From Liolophura sinensis (lineage: Eukaryota; Mollusca; Polyplacophora; Chitonida; Chitonidae), in the NCBI RefSeq assembly GCF_032854445.1, contig NC_088303.1, positions 5,465,501 through 5,529,500 of the forward strand: 64,000 bases of DNA, in the 5' to 3' direction. A model generated the notes under the pieces. The model had not been told where the DNA came from. It searched no databases and saw only the letters and a program-made list of their open reading frames with translations. The position numbers and the translations under genes are program-made. Each line of letters starts with the position of its first letter. The first letter of the stretch is position 1. Shown one piece after another: positions 33,801-46,290 of this stretch.

Positions 33801-36515
33801 ACAGCTGAAATCCGCTGAATACAAAACCTGTTCTAATTACAACATGTGTTGCTGACAGTTGCATAAAGTCTGGCCTCTGCCTCTCTATAGGCTTTCATGC
33901 GCTATTGTATAAAAAGTATGTGCACTAAGGGCAAAACAACACTATCGCCTTAACATGCTTTTAACAAGAATGGCATAGAACACAAAAGAAGCCATTAAGG
34001 GTTGTGACTGAATGATTTCAAATCAGATGTTTTTCACGTTCTACGAGTGCTGTTATATTGAATTCCTCGAAAAGAAAACACTTTCACTTAGAAGCTTTCG
34101 CTAAGATGCAACTTTCAAAAAATATAAATACTTCCTCAGAAAATATAAACGCGTAATTGCCTAGTTATTCCAACGATAGATATAGAGATGTCTTTCCCTT
34201 TTTCAGTTTACAACTGAATAGTGTTTCTGTTTAACTCATCTGAAACAATATTGTGTACTGTCATGTCTAAAATAATGGACGTTTTAGGTGAGAAATCTCT
34301 ATACAGAATCGCCAGTGGAAACATGACCTTTTACTGAGGGCTTCACATTTTTTTCTGAACAAGAATACCGCAATCGATGTTACGAGGGATTAGGTGTTTC
34401 TATCGTAATGCTTTTTTAGGGATCGAACTCTTTGGCCTAAAAATTCAACAATTTGGATTTGTGAGATGAATACAAGTGTTTTAGCACAGAACTTGTGAAG
34501 ATTTGTTCAACGCCCTGAATACATGTACGCTTTGTTTCGTTAATCAAAATAAAATAAGAATAAATAATGTGAAGCCCTTAATGGAATTTTTATTTAAATA
34601 AAATTTTTGATTGATTATTTTTACCACCTGTTACATAGGCTAAGCCATGGTGTTTTTATATTTTGTTTGTGCATAACAAGTTTAACAAGAGACCCAGTGA
34701 AGTAGACACAGATAAGTGACCCAGCTATAAACTCCTGTTGCTTTCCAAAGATTTCACTAAATATTCATTACATTATTAGCAATCTTTTGGCTAGAAAAGT
34801 GAATTGTGATGTTGCACAGGATACTTTGAATTGTGATTTTGGGACAAAATGCAGATATACGCAAAATCTACTCTAATAGTGTCTAAGCTAAAAGTCAAAG
34901 TGTAATAAAAGTTTCAAGTGGATCATAATAATTCTACTACGCTTTCGTGGGCGCTTGTTGCGAGGAAAAGCCCATTAAAACCCATATTTATGCTTTCTGT
35001 ACTAAAAACTGGAAACCATGAACCCCAATCTGTAGCTCCATTTTTATAACAAAGATTATGGGCGTCTTAAAGTACGGTTTTCTCGTGTACTTGATGAAAT
35101 ACGGATGAGGAGATGATAGTAAGTATTTCAGTCAACAAATTCACACATTCTCTATGCTCGAGTGCGTGCTCTCTTACATCTTGGTGATGTCTTCTTGTAT
35201 ATTGTGTAAGTCCACCTTACTCCAGTGCAATAAAAACATTAGCTCATCTTTTAGTAACTTTTGGTGCTTTGTCAGAAATGTGTCATCATAGTCAGCAAAT
35301 CAGTTCATGTGTTGACAATGTGATAGCATGTGATCACATGTGGTCAAAAACACCCAGTAAACAACCAAGGGATAGGATAAACCTAAAAGTTTGCCAAACA
35401 TATGATCGACTCTGACCACCTATTTCTTTTTTAAGCTACAAGACACAAGAAAATGGGATATCTAAAATGAAAAGCCCCTCCCCTTATTTAAGGCAGTATT
35501 TCTTTTTTAGTTTTGTTGTTAAAATAGTGACATTGATTTAACATATACAATTGTTTGCTCAGCTGTGCAATCATTTCAAAGTGGAGCAAGCCAATATTGT
35601 TGAACAAGAGAAGGTCTTAAAAATGCCTGTTTTTATGATTGCAGTGGGAAAACACTGACTATCCAAATTTTCTCACTCCCCACCCCCCTACCACCACACA
35701 CACTCGAAAAAAAAACATTGTTTGAGAGTATAAAGCCTACTTCGTGAAACCAACAGTTGCTCTCTCAGCTTTGCTGTTTGCAATCATTACAATGGTACGG
35801 ATGGTCATCTACTTCCTGTATTTTGTTGGAAACCAACTGGTCGAATGGTGTACCCTGTTGACATTTACTGCATGGGATTTGGTTTCTGACTCTCATGTAG
35901 ATAGTTCCATACCGGGAGTGGTCTTGGCGAGTTCTCAGCCTTAGAATCGATACTATATCTGTCCACAAACCACAATACTGTTGCTAGTCTAGGCTCGCAA
36001 AATGAGCTTATTTTATACAGAGTGTCGCTCTGAGGACAGAGCCCTTATGTTTGAACAGAACTATATTTGCTCTGTCTCTATTTTAAGTAAGACATCTCTG
36101 TACTATCTCCGCGACCTTAACACGAAGTGTGTAGCAAATCGATTTCTTCAGATCTGAACGATTTGACATGCACATTTATCCAGACATATACAAAACAATG
36201 TGAATGTAATGTGCAAAGTGAGAGGTAATCATATGATGATGGTTAGGATTATACGAGATGACACACTATTCACAGAAAGCTATCCTGTGCTGCAACAATA
36301 GGCCAAACAGAACTAAGTATTTAAAGTAAAGACAACATGTAGAACGTAGATTTCCTGTGAAACCAGGCCTCTTATCAGCTAACCCAGTTTGGGTTTATTT
36401 CTGACTGATCGTATAAATGCCTAAATACATGTAGTAGCAATATTCAGCAATGTTCTTTAGCAGAATTATGAGGAAAACCTGAACGTCATTTCGCCTGTTC
36501 TAAAAGTAACAAAGC
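33801..36515. other. Long AT-rich stretch, nothing recognised
   Basis: No SINE, array or plausible exon. The frames at 35744-35968 on both strands overlap each other and look random. Confidence 0.5.
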
Positions 36516-36519
36516 AGTT

Positions 36520-37300
36520 TGTTTGGCTTGCAACGCGTGGCTATTTGTGGTTTACCTGTGTGGTGTACGCTTGATGACCCCGAGCTTACCCAGTTAAGCT
36601 GGCCTCAGACAATATGGCTAGCGACAGAGGAAACTTCAAACAAATGAACATTTTACCCAAGCTTTATTAGTACAGATTAGACGTTGGGTGGTAAACAGTT
36701 AAGATGGACCGATATTGGTGTAGGTTAGACGGTGAGGGTAAACAGTTAAGATGAACCGATACTGGTGTAGGTTAGACGTTGGAGAGTAGACAGTTAAGAT
36801 GGACCAATAATGGTGAAGGTTAGACGGTGGAGGGTAAACAGTTAAGATTGTCCAGTGTTGATGAAGGTTAAACGGTGGAGGCTAAACAGTTAAGGTGGAC
36901 CGATATTCGTCTAGGTTAGACGTTGCAGGGTAAATACGTAAGGTGTGCCGACACTGCAACAGAAAAAACGGCCACAATCAATAAGACATGGAATTTATGA
37001 ATGTCAGCTTTCCATGCATTATGCATGTTAACTCCATACAATCCCGTGGTGACATTTATAAGGTATCCAGCCCATGCCGCTGCTTCAGTTATCTTTTGTC
37101 CATTGCTACGTGTTGTCATCCCAAGAATGCTGCGATCTCGTGTCAGAAAAGGCCATTTACAATGGACATATGCAGGAGAAAGTTATGTGCACTGAAAGTG
37201 GGGTTGATAGTCAATCAGGAAATCGAGGTATTAGCGATTGTCCACGCGCCAAGATAAATATTCCATGTTGTAAGAAAACTGGATACTCCCAAGAGGACGG
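36520..37300. repeat. Old local duplication, copy 1
   Basis: Diverged similarity in direct orientation to 38370-38890. Shared runs include cttgtggttta.c.gtgtg, the block ctggc.tcagataatata.c, then ttcc.tg.attatg.at.taactcca and the tail cactgaaa....gtt.a. A 48-bp tandem array has grown inside this copy only. Three overlapping plus frames near 36988-37307 are not supported as genes. Confidence 0.55.
36676..36945. repeat. 48-bp minisatellite, 6 copies
   Basis: cagttaag recurs at 36696, 36743, 36791, 36839 and 36887, so the spacing is 47-48. The unit is gttagacggtggagggtaaa, then cagttaagatggaccgatattggtg. Confidence 0.9.
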
Positions 37301-38369
37301 TATTTGACTAGCTGTCATTTAACCTGAGTCAACATATAAATTCGCTACAAAAAATGGCTTATTGATCTTTAACAAAAACTAACCACCCTGATGAGTGAAA
37401 ATCTAAAGAGACTGTAAAGAGTTGCGTTAAGGGTACATAACAATTAAGGCCTGCGCGTCCGTCAGAACATTACAACACTGAAAGCCGTTTTATTTTTGTC
37501 TGAATTGCAGCCGCATTGTGATGAGGAACATCTCCACTATCGATGGATGCTGGTGCATCTGTAATGTGATTTAATGCTATATTTGAATTAAGTCTGCCAT
37601 CTTGCCACTTTTTCTATACTATTATTTCTACTATAGTAGCCATGTCAGTGTTGGCTATAGGGGTTACGACTTGTCTTGGTAGAAGACAAATGGTCTTCAG
37701 CGAAAACATTACAATGAAAATGTCACAAAGATGAGAGGCATGAGACACTTTTGTCGCCAAGGGCCAACGAACAGGGCGGAGGAAGCAAACTAGGGAATCT
37801 TGATATTGCCAGTCAAAAGTATCTAAAGAGATCTCTACGTTTGGTGTCGTTTTGGAAATCACATTATGGGCAACAACATTATATAAGTATATATTAATAT
37901 TAATCCAAGCATTTGTCCAAAACATGACTTTATCCGCTAAAAGATCTCAAATATGACTACACATCACTCGGATAGCAGTCCCCTTAAGATAGAGGACAGG
38001 TTGTACGTGTATTAAAAGTAGGAGCAACAGTGCAGATTCTAAATTTATGTGAACTCGTGGATTCATATGTGGGTTACGGTTTCGTCTGTTGTTGTCCCAG
38101 AACCAGAGTCACATCTCTCCATTTTTACCCACATCATCTTGTTTGCCATTCCAGACCACTTGTCTTATTAGTTGTTCTTCTCGACGTGCCAAGAGACCTG
38201 CAAATAATGTAAGAATGCTACGGCTTTATTTAACCAATCCCCATTTTGATTACCAGGGCCATACACTGAGTGTGATATAATATACTAAAGCGGATTCCTA
38301 CCTTTGCCATAGTTTATCTGATATATATGTTTGTAACAAATCTGTTCAGAGTGGAAACACTCAGTTAAT
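37301..38369. other. No recognised feature
   Basis: Between the two copies of the local duplication. The frames present (60-103 codons) are unsupported on either strand. Confidence 0.4.
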
Positions 38370-38890
38370 TAAGCTTCCGGTCCGTGTCTACTTGTGGTTT
38401 ATCAGTGTGATATCAAGCACACTTTCCCAACGCTGGCTTCAGATAATATAGCGAGCGATTAGAGGGCCTTGACATTTCAAACAGACCTATACTTTAGCGG
38501 TACAACCACACTAGGCATTGAACAGTACTGTAAAGATCCACCCATATTACAGTAGGGAACATAGTCGACAGCTTTCAAAGAATTCAGCAAAAAACGGAAT
38601 ATTGGAATTCCAGCGTTCCGTGTATTATGTATTTAACTCCACATAAATCTTATGCATCCCGTATCGGCGCAACCGATATGACCCTTGCTTGCATTTTTAC
38701 GGCGCGTGTCGTTATCTCAAACACGGCGCAGTACTCTGTCAGAGGACGAATTGTTCCACAGACATTTGCAGTAGAAGGTCATGCGTACTGAAAACCCAGT
38801 TTAAGATTAATGGTGATCCTGGAAAGTGAAGTACCATCGAGAGTCCAATTGCCAAGAAGAATATTATATGTCACAGGCTGTCAGAAGGGA
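38370..38890. repeat. Old local duplication, copy 2
   Basis: Counterpart of 36520-37300, about 1.6-1.85 kb downstream and lacking the 48-bp array. It is highly diverged with many indels. Confidence 0.55.
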
Positions 38891-39662
38891 AATCCTGGTA
38901 TTATACACTCGCTGCACATAGAACATTCATTCAAAAGCAAATAACAGGTGAAATTTTTAAAGAAAAACAGGGCTCATAGTCACCTTGGAAAATTGACGTA
39001 GTAGCTAATGACTAAATGCTAGCACTAATAGTATACGCTCTCATAAGACCTCAAGGAGGCAGTTCTCTGGCTTGCTGTCAGTTTGTCAGATTGCTTTAAG
39101 TGAGATTGAACTCCCCGTATTCATTCACTGCAGATATAATCGCTTGGGGTGAAAGCAAATAACATGTGGATTTCCAAGGACAAATATCCTGTCTAATACG
39201 TGTTAATCGTTCACAGCTCCATAAATCGATTAACCAAACACCTCGTGCTTTATCCGTGAAGAATGTCAAGAGCTGCCTGAAGGACACACAGCAAGTGTAG
39301 CCTGTGCAAGCGTAACGGTTCTTTCCTCAGAACATTCAACAGCTAATCTTGAGTGTCTGCACTGGCGCCTTGTCGTTCCAAAGAGCCATAGCTTAACCCT
39401 TAAAGTCATGAAAATGGTGGTCTTAAATTTACTCATAGGTTCATTATACTGGAGACCTCCTAAAGAGGGAAGACTTTTGAATTTGTTTTCATTTTCAAGA
39501 ACTAGTTTATTAAATGAATAGATCAAAGGTCCTTGTCCGATTTCGATTGGTTCAATCTGTCTCTCCAATAAGCTGGGGCTAAACATTCAGCTAATAACGA
39601 CGTAAAAATATTACTCATTTGCCCTTTGTGATTATTCAGTCTTACAAAATATACTCGGTCAA
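38891..39662. other. No recognised feature; one unexplained minus frame
   Basis: A 106-codon minus frame (39586-39266) has mixed composition (LLERQIEPIEIGQGPLIYSF) and could be an exon or an old transposon piece. I see no splice sites I trust and no family motif, so it is not called. Confidence 0.3.
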
Positions 39663-39909
39663 AAAAGTTACCGCGTGGCCTCCGTGGCTCGGTTGGTTGG
39701 TGCGCTAGAGCAGCGTAATGACACAGGAACCTTTCATCAATCCGGTCGCTGTGAGTTCGAGTCCAGCTCATGCGGATGGTCGATGGTTTCCCTCGGGCTG
39801 TGCCGGTTTCCTCCCACCACAATGCTGGCCGCCGTCGTATAAGCGAAATATTCTTGAGTACGGCGTAAAACACCAATCAAATAAATAAATAAATAAATAA
39901 AAATTACCG
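39663..39909 (+). mobile_element. SINE family 1 with target duplication
   Basis: Head ggcctccgtggctcggttgg at 39677, B-box gagttcgagtcc, an internal deletion of the ggcttcctctccgg region and an (aaat)n tail. Flanks aaaagttaccg (39663-39673) and aaaaattaccg (39899-39909) differ at one base and are the target duplication. Confidence 0.92.
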
Positions 39910-39984
39910 AGCATTAAAGTTTGCAGAATTTCAAAAACGTTTGCACGAATAAGATTATACAAGAACATCCTACGATCTGTGATC

Positions 39985-40720
39985 TATTCCATTCTTTCTT
40001 AGCTTTCAGAAATAGAGATCTGTACTCTTCCATTCACTAACCTGAAACTCGTACTTTTTGAGTGCGCTGTCCCCAAGATGTCAAACATGTACGTTACATG
40101 TTTCCTTTAAGCCTACAGTAATTCTGACTTCATGTCACCTTGTTATCGTGAATAATACAGACCATAATGTCACAATCAACACAAATGTACCTGTTACACG
40201 GGCAGCTAGCCAAACTTTGCTAACCACCATATTCACTTTGACTGGACGTCGAGGAATGATTTGAATGAAGCCAATGAGATATACACTATGTAAAGGGTGG
40301 TTGACGCATTGTTTGGGAGTTTTAGCTTGAATCTGCGTGTTAATAATGTACAGAAAGGAACTATAATCAACTACTGTGAAAAAAAGGAGATGATCTTAAT
40401 TTTGGGAACAGTACCCTGGTTCACCTTAGCAACGGAGTCATGTGATTCGAAAATGGCGGTTGGCAAAGCTCTGATGCTGACTGACTGGGTGCGTCGGTTA
40501 TATTTGTGTTAATTGCGAAGTTATGATCTTTATTATTACCGTATAATGATTTAATATGGATTCAGAATTTCTTGAAGATCACTGGACGCCCCTTTCGTGA
40601 CATTGAAAACAGCGCAGGCGATAGGATTGAGTTCCAGTTTAATTGAATGACACGATTCAGAGCGGTTAAAATGGGGAAGCTAAGTTGGGGAACATGGCCA
40701 GTCGAATTCATAGCTAACCC
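39985..40720. repeat. Old duplication, copy 1 (no SINE)
   Basis: Similar in direct orientation to 44210-44990. Paired strings include gtgaataatacagaccataatgtc with gtgaataataacgaccataacgtc (each split by small differences), ttaataatgtacagaaagga with ttaataatggacagaagga, and gattgagttccagtttaattgaatg with gactgaattccaggttagtgaatg. Divergence is about 25-30% by eye. An 83-codon plus frame overlaps the end (40647-40898) without known motifs. Confidence 0.65.
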
Positions 40721-41099
40721 TACATCAATATTCGTTATAGGCGACCTCGGAATACGCATTCACAGAATGAATTACGCGTTACTTGAAGCATGTGGACCAC
40801 ATGTGGTGAGTATTTTACTATTCTGCATGCTCTTAGCTTCCATTTTTGTGAGTCATTGGTTAGTTGCACTTAAGCCATTGCAAATGTTCACCTATTGAGT
40901 CTTAAAGGCATTATGACGTCATGGCAAAACTGACGTTAAAGACCGTAATCAGGTTTGCTGCAGGATTAACTCAACAGGTCTCAACGGCTGATACATTTTT
41001 ATGGAAACACCATATTCTGGTTCCCTGACGTATTCTATGTGTCTTGAATTTAGCTGAAGAGAATAGCGTCATCTGACGTCATGGGGAGGGGAACAACCA

Positions 41100-41395
41100 G
41101 AGAAACACCAGAGCAGTGCTTGCCCAAAACCTAGGAATTTTTGTGGATGTAAAGGATTGCCAGCGCTCTGGACGTCCACGGGTCTGAACCACGTCAGTGG
41201 ATTCGTTTGACAGGCCTCAGAAGGAGACATCAAACAGCCGTAGAAACCGCTGGAATCATTCCAGACCATTGTTACGTAAACCCACAAACCGAGCGAAACC
41301 GTCAGTCGGAGATTGGGTTGAGCTCACGTCGTTCTGCGGTCCGTCAGTCGTTGATGCCACAACATCGTCAAGCAAAATCGACAGAATTTCAACTC
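41100..41395 (+). pseudogene. Tc1-like transposase, N-terminal fragment
   Basis: Two neighbouring plus frames carry the Tc1 DNA-binding region. One holds CQRSGRPRV, the linker motif GRPR between the two helix-turn-helix units, and then hits a stop. The next frame (about 41180-41400) holds WIRLTGLRRRHQTAVETAG and GLSSRRSAVRQSLMPQHRQA, typical of the second helix-turn-helix and its basic exit. The catalytic DDE part is absent and there is one frame shift. It is a dead fragment, with no inverted repeats found around it. Confidence 0.75.
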
Positions 41396-42465
41396 AACTA
41401 AGGTGGTCTCAGAGAAACAAAGATTTTTTTAGAGATGCTACTACCCTTTCATTCGCTTTACAACTGGCTAACAGAATACCAGTAGCCATCATCAACCGAA
41501 ACATTCCAAACAAATTTAACAAATTTATTCATTCAACAGATGCACCACAGGTAAACCACTTGTGGACTAATAAAGAGATACTCTGATTCTACAGAGCTCT
41601 ACAGCATATGTTGCCCTGACAGTTACATACAACTTAGGCTCCGATTGTTTTGTGCAAGTGAATCCTGAACTCTACCCTCATGACCTGGTCAATGTGCTTT
41701 AGTTTAGACCCGAGACTGTCATAATTGTATGTTCAAAATGATTGATGTATTTTGAGTTCGGCATTTTTTGTTCCACTGGACAACTATTGGTTGAAATTAT
41801 CTCTTCCTAACTTTCCAAATTCAACGTGACGTCTCTTCTATACGTTCCCCATTTGTTTTACCTAGAAACGTGGACAGTTCATTTTAATCCAGACGACTGG
41901 CAGAACAACTGCTGGCTTCACAGAAATCTTACACACGCAAACATCACAGGATCAGTACAGCGTGTAATATTTTATATTCTCTAATAACGTGGTTTCAAAA
42001 ATATTTAGACTCTTAAAGCTTTTATCATACTGGGCATGTTTTCGAGACCTTCTCCTTTTTAACAATTCTATTTCCGTATCCTTTGACATGTTTATAGGAG
42101 AAAGGGAAGAATAATGTGTGTTATGCCATTGTCTTTACTTTCTTACCACACAAGAAAAAAATTTGATCTGATGCTATTCCTGGCGAAACTGTCCATTTGA
42201 GTCTTTCTGTTCCTCCTTGGTCGTAATTTGAATAGAAAATTGATCAGAATCATGTGTTTTTTTCAGAAACCGTCAGGCCAAATAAGCCTAATCCGTGATT
42301 CACAAGAGAATATAAGTATATTCTGTAAGGAAAATATCTGCTGAACTTCAACGGTCTGAAAAACATAAAGGACTGGTGCTCTGCTTCGTGTAACATAGTT
42401 GCAGTGTTAATGTTACCAGTGGTTTGTTTCATACCAAGCGCAGGCGTCAGTGACGCGATCGGGTC
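41396..42465. other. No recognised feature
   Basis: AT-rich DNA. The plus frame continuing from the Tc1 fragment to 41586 beyond about 41400 has no recognised motif. Confidence 0.4.
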
Positions 42466-42800
42466 TCCACCTCACACACCCTCCACCTCGCAATAGGGAG
42501 ACGCGGATCAAATCCGAGTCGGGTCATCAAAGACTTTAAAAATGGTACTTCTTGTTGCCTCGTTTGGCACTCAGGACTGAGAGGTTAGAAACTGAGGGCT
42601 CTTTGATCCTGTGTCATTATAATGTGACAGAGTGGGGTGTCATGTCTGATATCTTCGGCATGACACGTAAGTGGACTCGCCGCTTTACACCTACTTTACA
42701 CCTACTTAATGACATTTTGTCATAAGGTAGGTGTCATTGTCATTGTCAAATGACTTAAAAATTGTTAAGTACGACGTTAAACCCAAGCATGCATACGTAC
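42466..42800 (+). mobile_element. SINE family 2, plus-strand copy
   Basis: It contains cggatcaaatccgagtcggg (B-box-like), catcaaagactttaaaaatgg, ggcactcaggactgagaggt and the 3' end gttaagtacgacgttaaaccc. The tRNA-like head is poorly preserved. It carries a small internal duplication (tttacacctac twice). Confidence 0.8.
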
Positions 42801-44209
42801 TGTGTCTGTAAAGCTTCAGTCCGGTATTTGGTGCACCTCGATCGGATTACCATGTGTGCTGTTCTTTGTATATGTGATAATACAGAAGAGGCCTCTGGGG
42901 CCGAGGTGAATTGACGGTATATAATGCAAGAATGCTATCCCTTCTTCACAGTGTCACTTATTGATCAAGGAATGCCTATGGCCAAATGTCACCTCAGCAT
43001 TTTTGAATGTTGGAACTTTGTAGACTAAAAACAACGTAGCGTTGACCATTTGGTTTATGTTAACCATTTCGTTGAAATGTATATAAAAAATTAATTCTGC
43101 ATAAAATGAATCCAAAATAGATCAAGATCAACCCAGAATCAGTTTGGTTTTTTTTTGCATATAATCTTTCTCAGACGTGGACTCCTCGACGGGAAAAGAT
43201 ATGGTATCCTGATGTAGTAACGTGCCGTCTTACGTGCTGATGTGAATAGTTGTCCAATGCATGTAAGTGGACTTCATACTTTATATTTTCTTAGTTCATT
43301 AGTGGGTTTATGTTTTGGGAATTGGCCTTGCGATTGTTGGCCTGGAACGTCCTTATTCGTTAACGGCTGGTATTCGAATGCGTCTTTCGACGCATAAATC
43401 AAGTGTTATTTCAGTTTGGTCAACAGGCTTCCCACGACACAAGAGGCAAAAAGGGTGTGTAGTTTTGATGTCGATCACATGCTGACGAATAATTATGGGC
43501 AGCCTTCCGACAAGCCAGAATAACGTTAAAACTGTTTAAGGAAGACCTACTTAGGAGAAACTTTTAAACCTGAAAGGTTGAAGGCCTGCCAGTACGTATA
43601 TTACAAAAATAGTACCTGGCAAAACCAACAAGACAGCCAGTACATGTGAAACTGTCATCTTCAGCCTGGAAAACGTAAGGAAACTAACCGACAGATGAAC
43701 AGTAGGTTGCAGGTATTTCGCAGCAAATGTTCCAGTAACAATATTTCTTGAAGCACTGTACCACGATTACAAAGCTTTTATTCCTCAGATTAAGTAAAGT
43801 TAATTTAAATTAAGGTTATTCCAAGTTAATGGAAGCTCAGGCAGGAGTCTCTTTAATCACAGAGAATGAAGTATGATTAACAACGTTGGCAGAAACTTGC
43901 ACTAATCACTTCTAGTGCTTGTGGGTGTAAGTAGCTGATACCTTAACAATTAACGCCACACACATGCGACATACATCTACTACAAACAGGTAAATACTTG
44001 AATAGATCTGAGAAGTGTTTCATTTTTCCAGCCTAGCTTGCAGGAATACAGATCTGGAGCCATTCCTCGAAGCCATTTGTGACTTTCGTGAAAATTTAAG
44101 TTCACTTCACATTGCTCAGTTTTGTTACTGGAAGTTGAAATTAAGACACATTTGCCATTAGGTAACATTGATAATGTGGATAAAATTGTAATTTATAAAT
44201 CTTTGAGAT
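42801..44209. other. No recognised feature
   Basis: AT-rich DNA, no tandem or mobile signals seen. Confidence 0.4.
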
Positions 44210-44990
44210 GGCGTTTGAAATTTTGACTTCAGAGATGGCTTTGTGGATTTCGACCCTCCACTGTTTTATGCATTAACCTTTAACTCGACGTTTTCGAGTA
44301 TGCTGTCCTCAGTGTACCATAGCACGACACAATGACCTAGAAGCCTTCCATCAATGCGGTCGCTGTGAGTTCGTCCACGTATGCTGGCTTCCTCTCCGGT
44401 CGTACTTGGAAAGCTCTGACAGCAGACTGCGGGTGGTCGTGTTTTTCCCCCGGGCTCGGCTCGGTTTCCTCCCACTATAATGCTGGCCACTGTCGCGCAA
44501 GTGAAATATCCTTGAGTACCGAAAACACCAATCCAACAAATAAATAAATAAACGTATCAAAGCTCTACTCTAGAAAAAAACAAATTTTCTTTAACGCTAC
44601 AGTGTCCCTTAGTTATTTGTGAATAATAACGACCATAACGTCCGAAATAACATAAATATACCTCGCGTATAGACGTCGATCACCTTCCGAGTCAGTCACA
44701 CGAGGCATCGACAGGAAAAAGAAGATGTACGCATTAAAAGTCCGATTGACAACTTATTTAGGAGTATTAACTTTAATTTGTGTTTTAATAATGGACAGAA
44801 GGACCTATGATCAATTATACTGAAGAAAGAATGCGATCTTACGTTTGAGAAAAGCCCAATGGAAATTGGAATTTTCGAACAGTTTAAGGACAGCGGTGGT
44901 ACAGGACTGAATTCCAGGTTAGTGAATGTAATTCTTCAGAGTGAGTATTGTGGCGGCTGAACTGGGTACATGACCATCAGAGCTAAGACT
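44210..44990. repeat. Old duplication, copy 2 (SINE inside)
   Basis: Counterpart of 39985-40720. Here the duplicated sequence is interrupted by a SINE family 1 copy at about 44318-44556, which is missing from the other copy, so the insertion came after the duplication. Confidence 0.65.
44318..44556 (+). mobile_element. SINE family 1, head-truncated
   Basis: It begins near caatgacctagaagccttcc, then gcggtcgctgtgagttcgtcc, and runs to cctgagtac-type 3' sequence (ccttgagtaccgaaaacacc) with an (aaat)n tail. The first about 40 bases of the tRNA-like head are missing. Confidence 0.85.
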
Positions 44991-45042
44991 TGACTTAATG
45001 ACAGAGCTAAGACTTGACTTGATGTCAGAGCTGAGACTTGAC
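44975..45042. repeat. About 24-bp tandem repeat, 3 copies
   Basis: Units of agagctaagacttgacttaa with small changes (cagagctgagacttgacac). Confidence 0.7.
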
Positions 45043-46105
45043 ACAGTTGACTATACAAATCGCCGGCAGGTCATAAAGTATGAAAAGCATACAAATCTCG
45101 GGTACCCGTCTCATCGAATTTAAATGTTCCCACGTACGGTGCAGTATAGTTTTAAGATATTTGATGTCCATAGCCCAGTTTAACTCTGCTATCATATATT
45201 TGTTAAATGTAACATGTAAGGTAGAAATAGAGGTTAAAGACGTTTGTTGTTATGGAGGTTACAATTCACCCAGACTAAGAAGGCTTGCTGGGAACACTGG
45301 CCTCGAGTCTTGACATGCTTAACGAGGTTTTACTTTTAAATGTACGCTGTGTGAACATAACTGTGCCCAAATGCTATAAACTTCAGCATAGCTCCACCTT
45401 GTACCCAAAGGCATAGAATTTGTACCGAGGCTCTACTTGAACCTAGCCAAATGAGCTAGCCTTGTACGGAGCCTCTCAATGATGTAGTTATCATATCTGA
45501 CTTCCTGTATTTAACGAAGGCGTTTCATGTGAAACAGAGACTGCTAAACGTATTTGCGTGAGTTTGGTTGCTTGTCTTTTAGACTGAAAATCAATATGTC
45601 CCCATGGATAAATGGAACGGACTAGTTGTCGTTAAGAAGAAAGCATAAAGGCATGAGAAATCTGGCCTTGGTCAAAACCTTACAATACCCAGTGGTGTGC
45701 CTCACAAAGAAGTATTGTCAATAAAGACCCTGCAAATTGAATCGGAAGTTTAATTCAATAACTAACCTGAACTAGTCTCAATATTTCCGCATAATATGAA
45801 CATTTCAGATAAACTGGATCTTGTCAGATTCGGCGCCTTGTTAGAAAACCATGGTTAAAAAAAAAAACAATTTTAAATATCATGGGGACTGATAGTCAAA
45901 AGATCCACGCTTTCTGTGTACCGTTATGTCGTGTTCATGTTGAACTCGGTAAAAACAGCCCAAAGCAGTCCTGACATAATGACGTGTTAAATGTCTTATC
46001 TTCACAAACTGTTCTAGCGTGACCATATCAAGGTAACAAAAAACGAAGACATTTCTGCATTTAACTTAAGAAATACAACCGTCTAGACATAACTGCATAT
46101 GACTG
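45043..46105. other. No recognised feature
   Basis: AT-rich DNA. The 77-codon plus frame at 45080-45313 has no family motif. Confidence 0.4.
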
Positions 46106-46109
46106 GAAT

Positions 46110-46290
46110 GATTTATTTATTTATTTGATGTTTTACACCGTACTCAAGAATATTTCACTTACACGACGGCGGCCAGGATTATGGTGGGAGGAAACCAGGC
46201 AGAGCCCGGGAGAAACCTACGACCATCCACAGGCTTCTGCAGACCTTCCGACTTACGGCCGAAGAGGAAGCCAGAATGAGCTGGTGGCTG
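46110..46290 (-). mobile_element. SINE family 1, head-truncated
   Basis: The tail and 3' two thirds are present (gatgttttacaccgtactcaa to ccagaatgagctggtggc), and it stops before the B-box. The tRNA-like head is absent. Confidence 0.85.

Noticed and set aside
33415-33855. 146-codon Ser/Thr/Pro-repeat protein
   Set aside because: Two plus frames and one minus frame are equally open across the 39-bp repeats, so openness is not evidence for coding.
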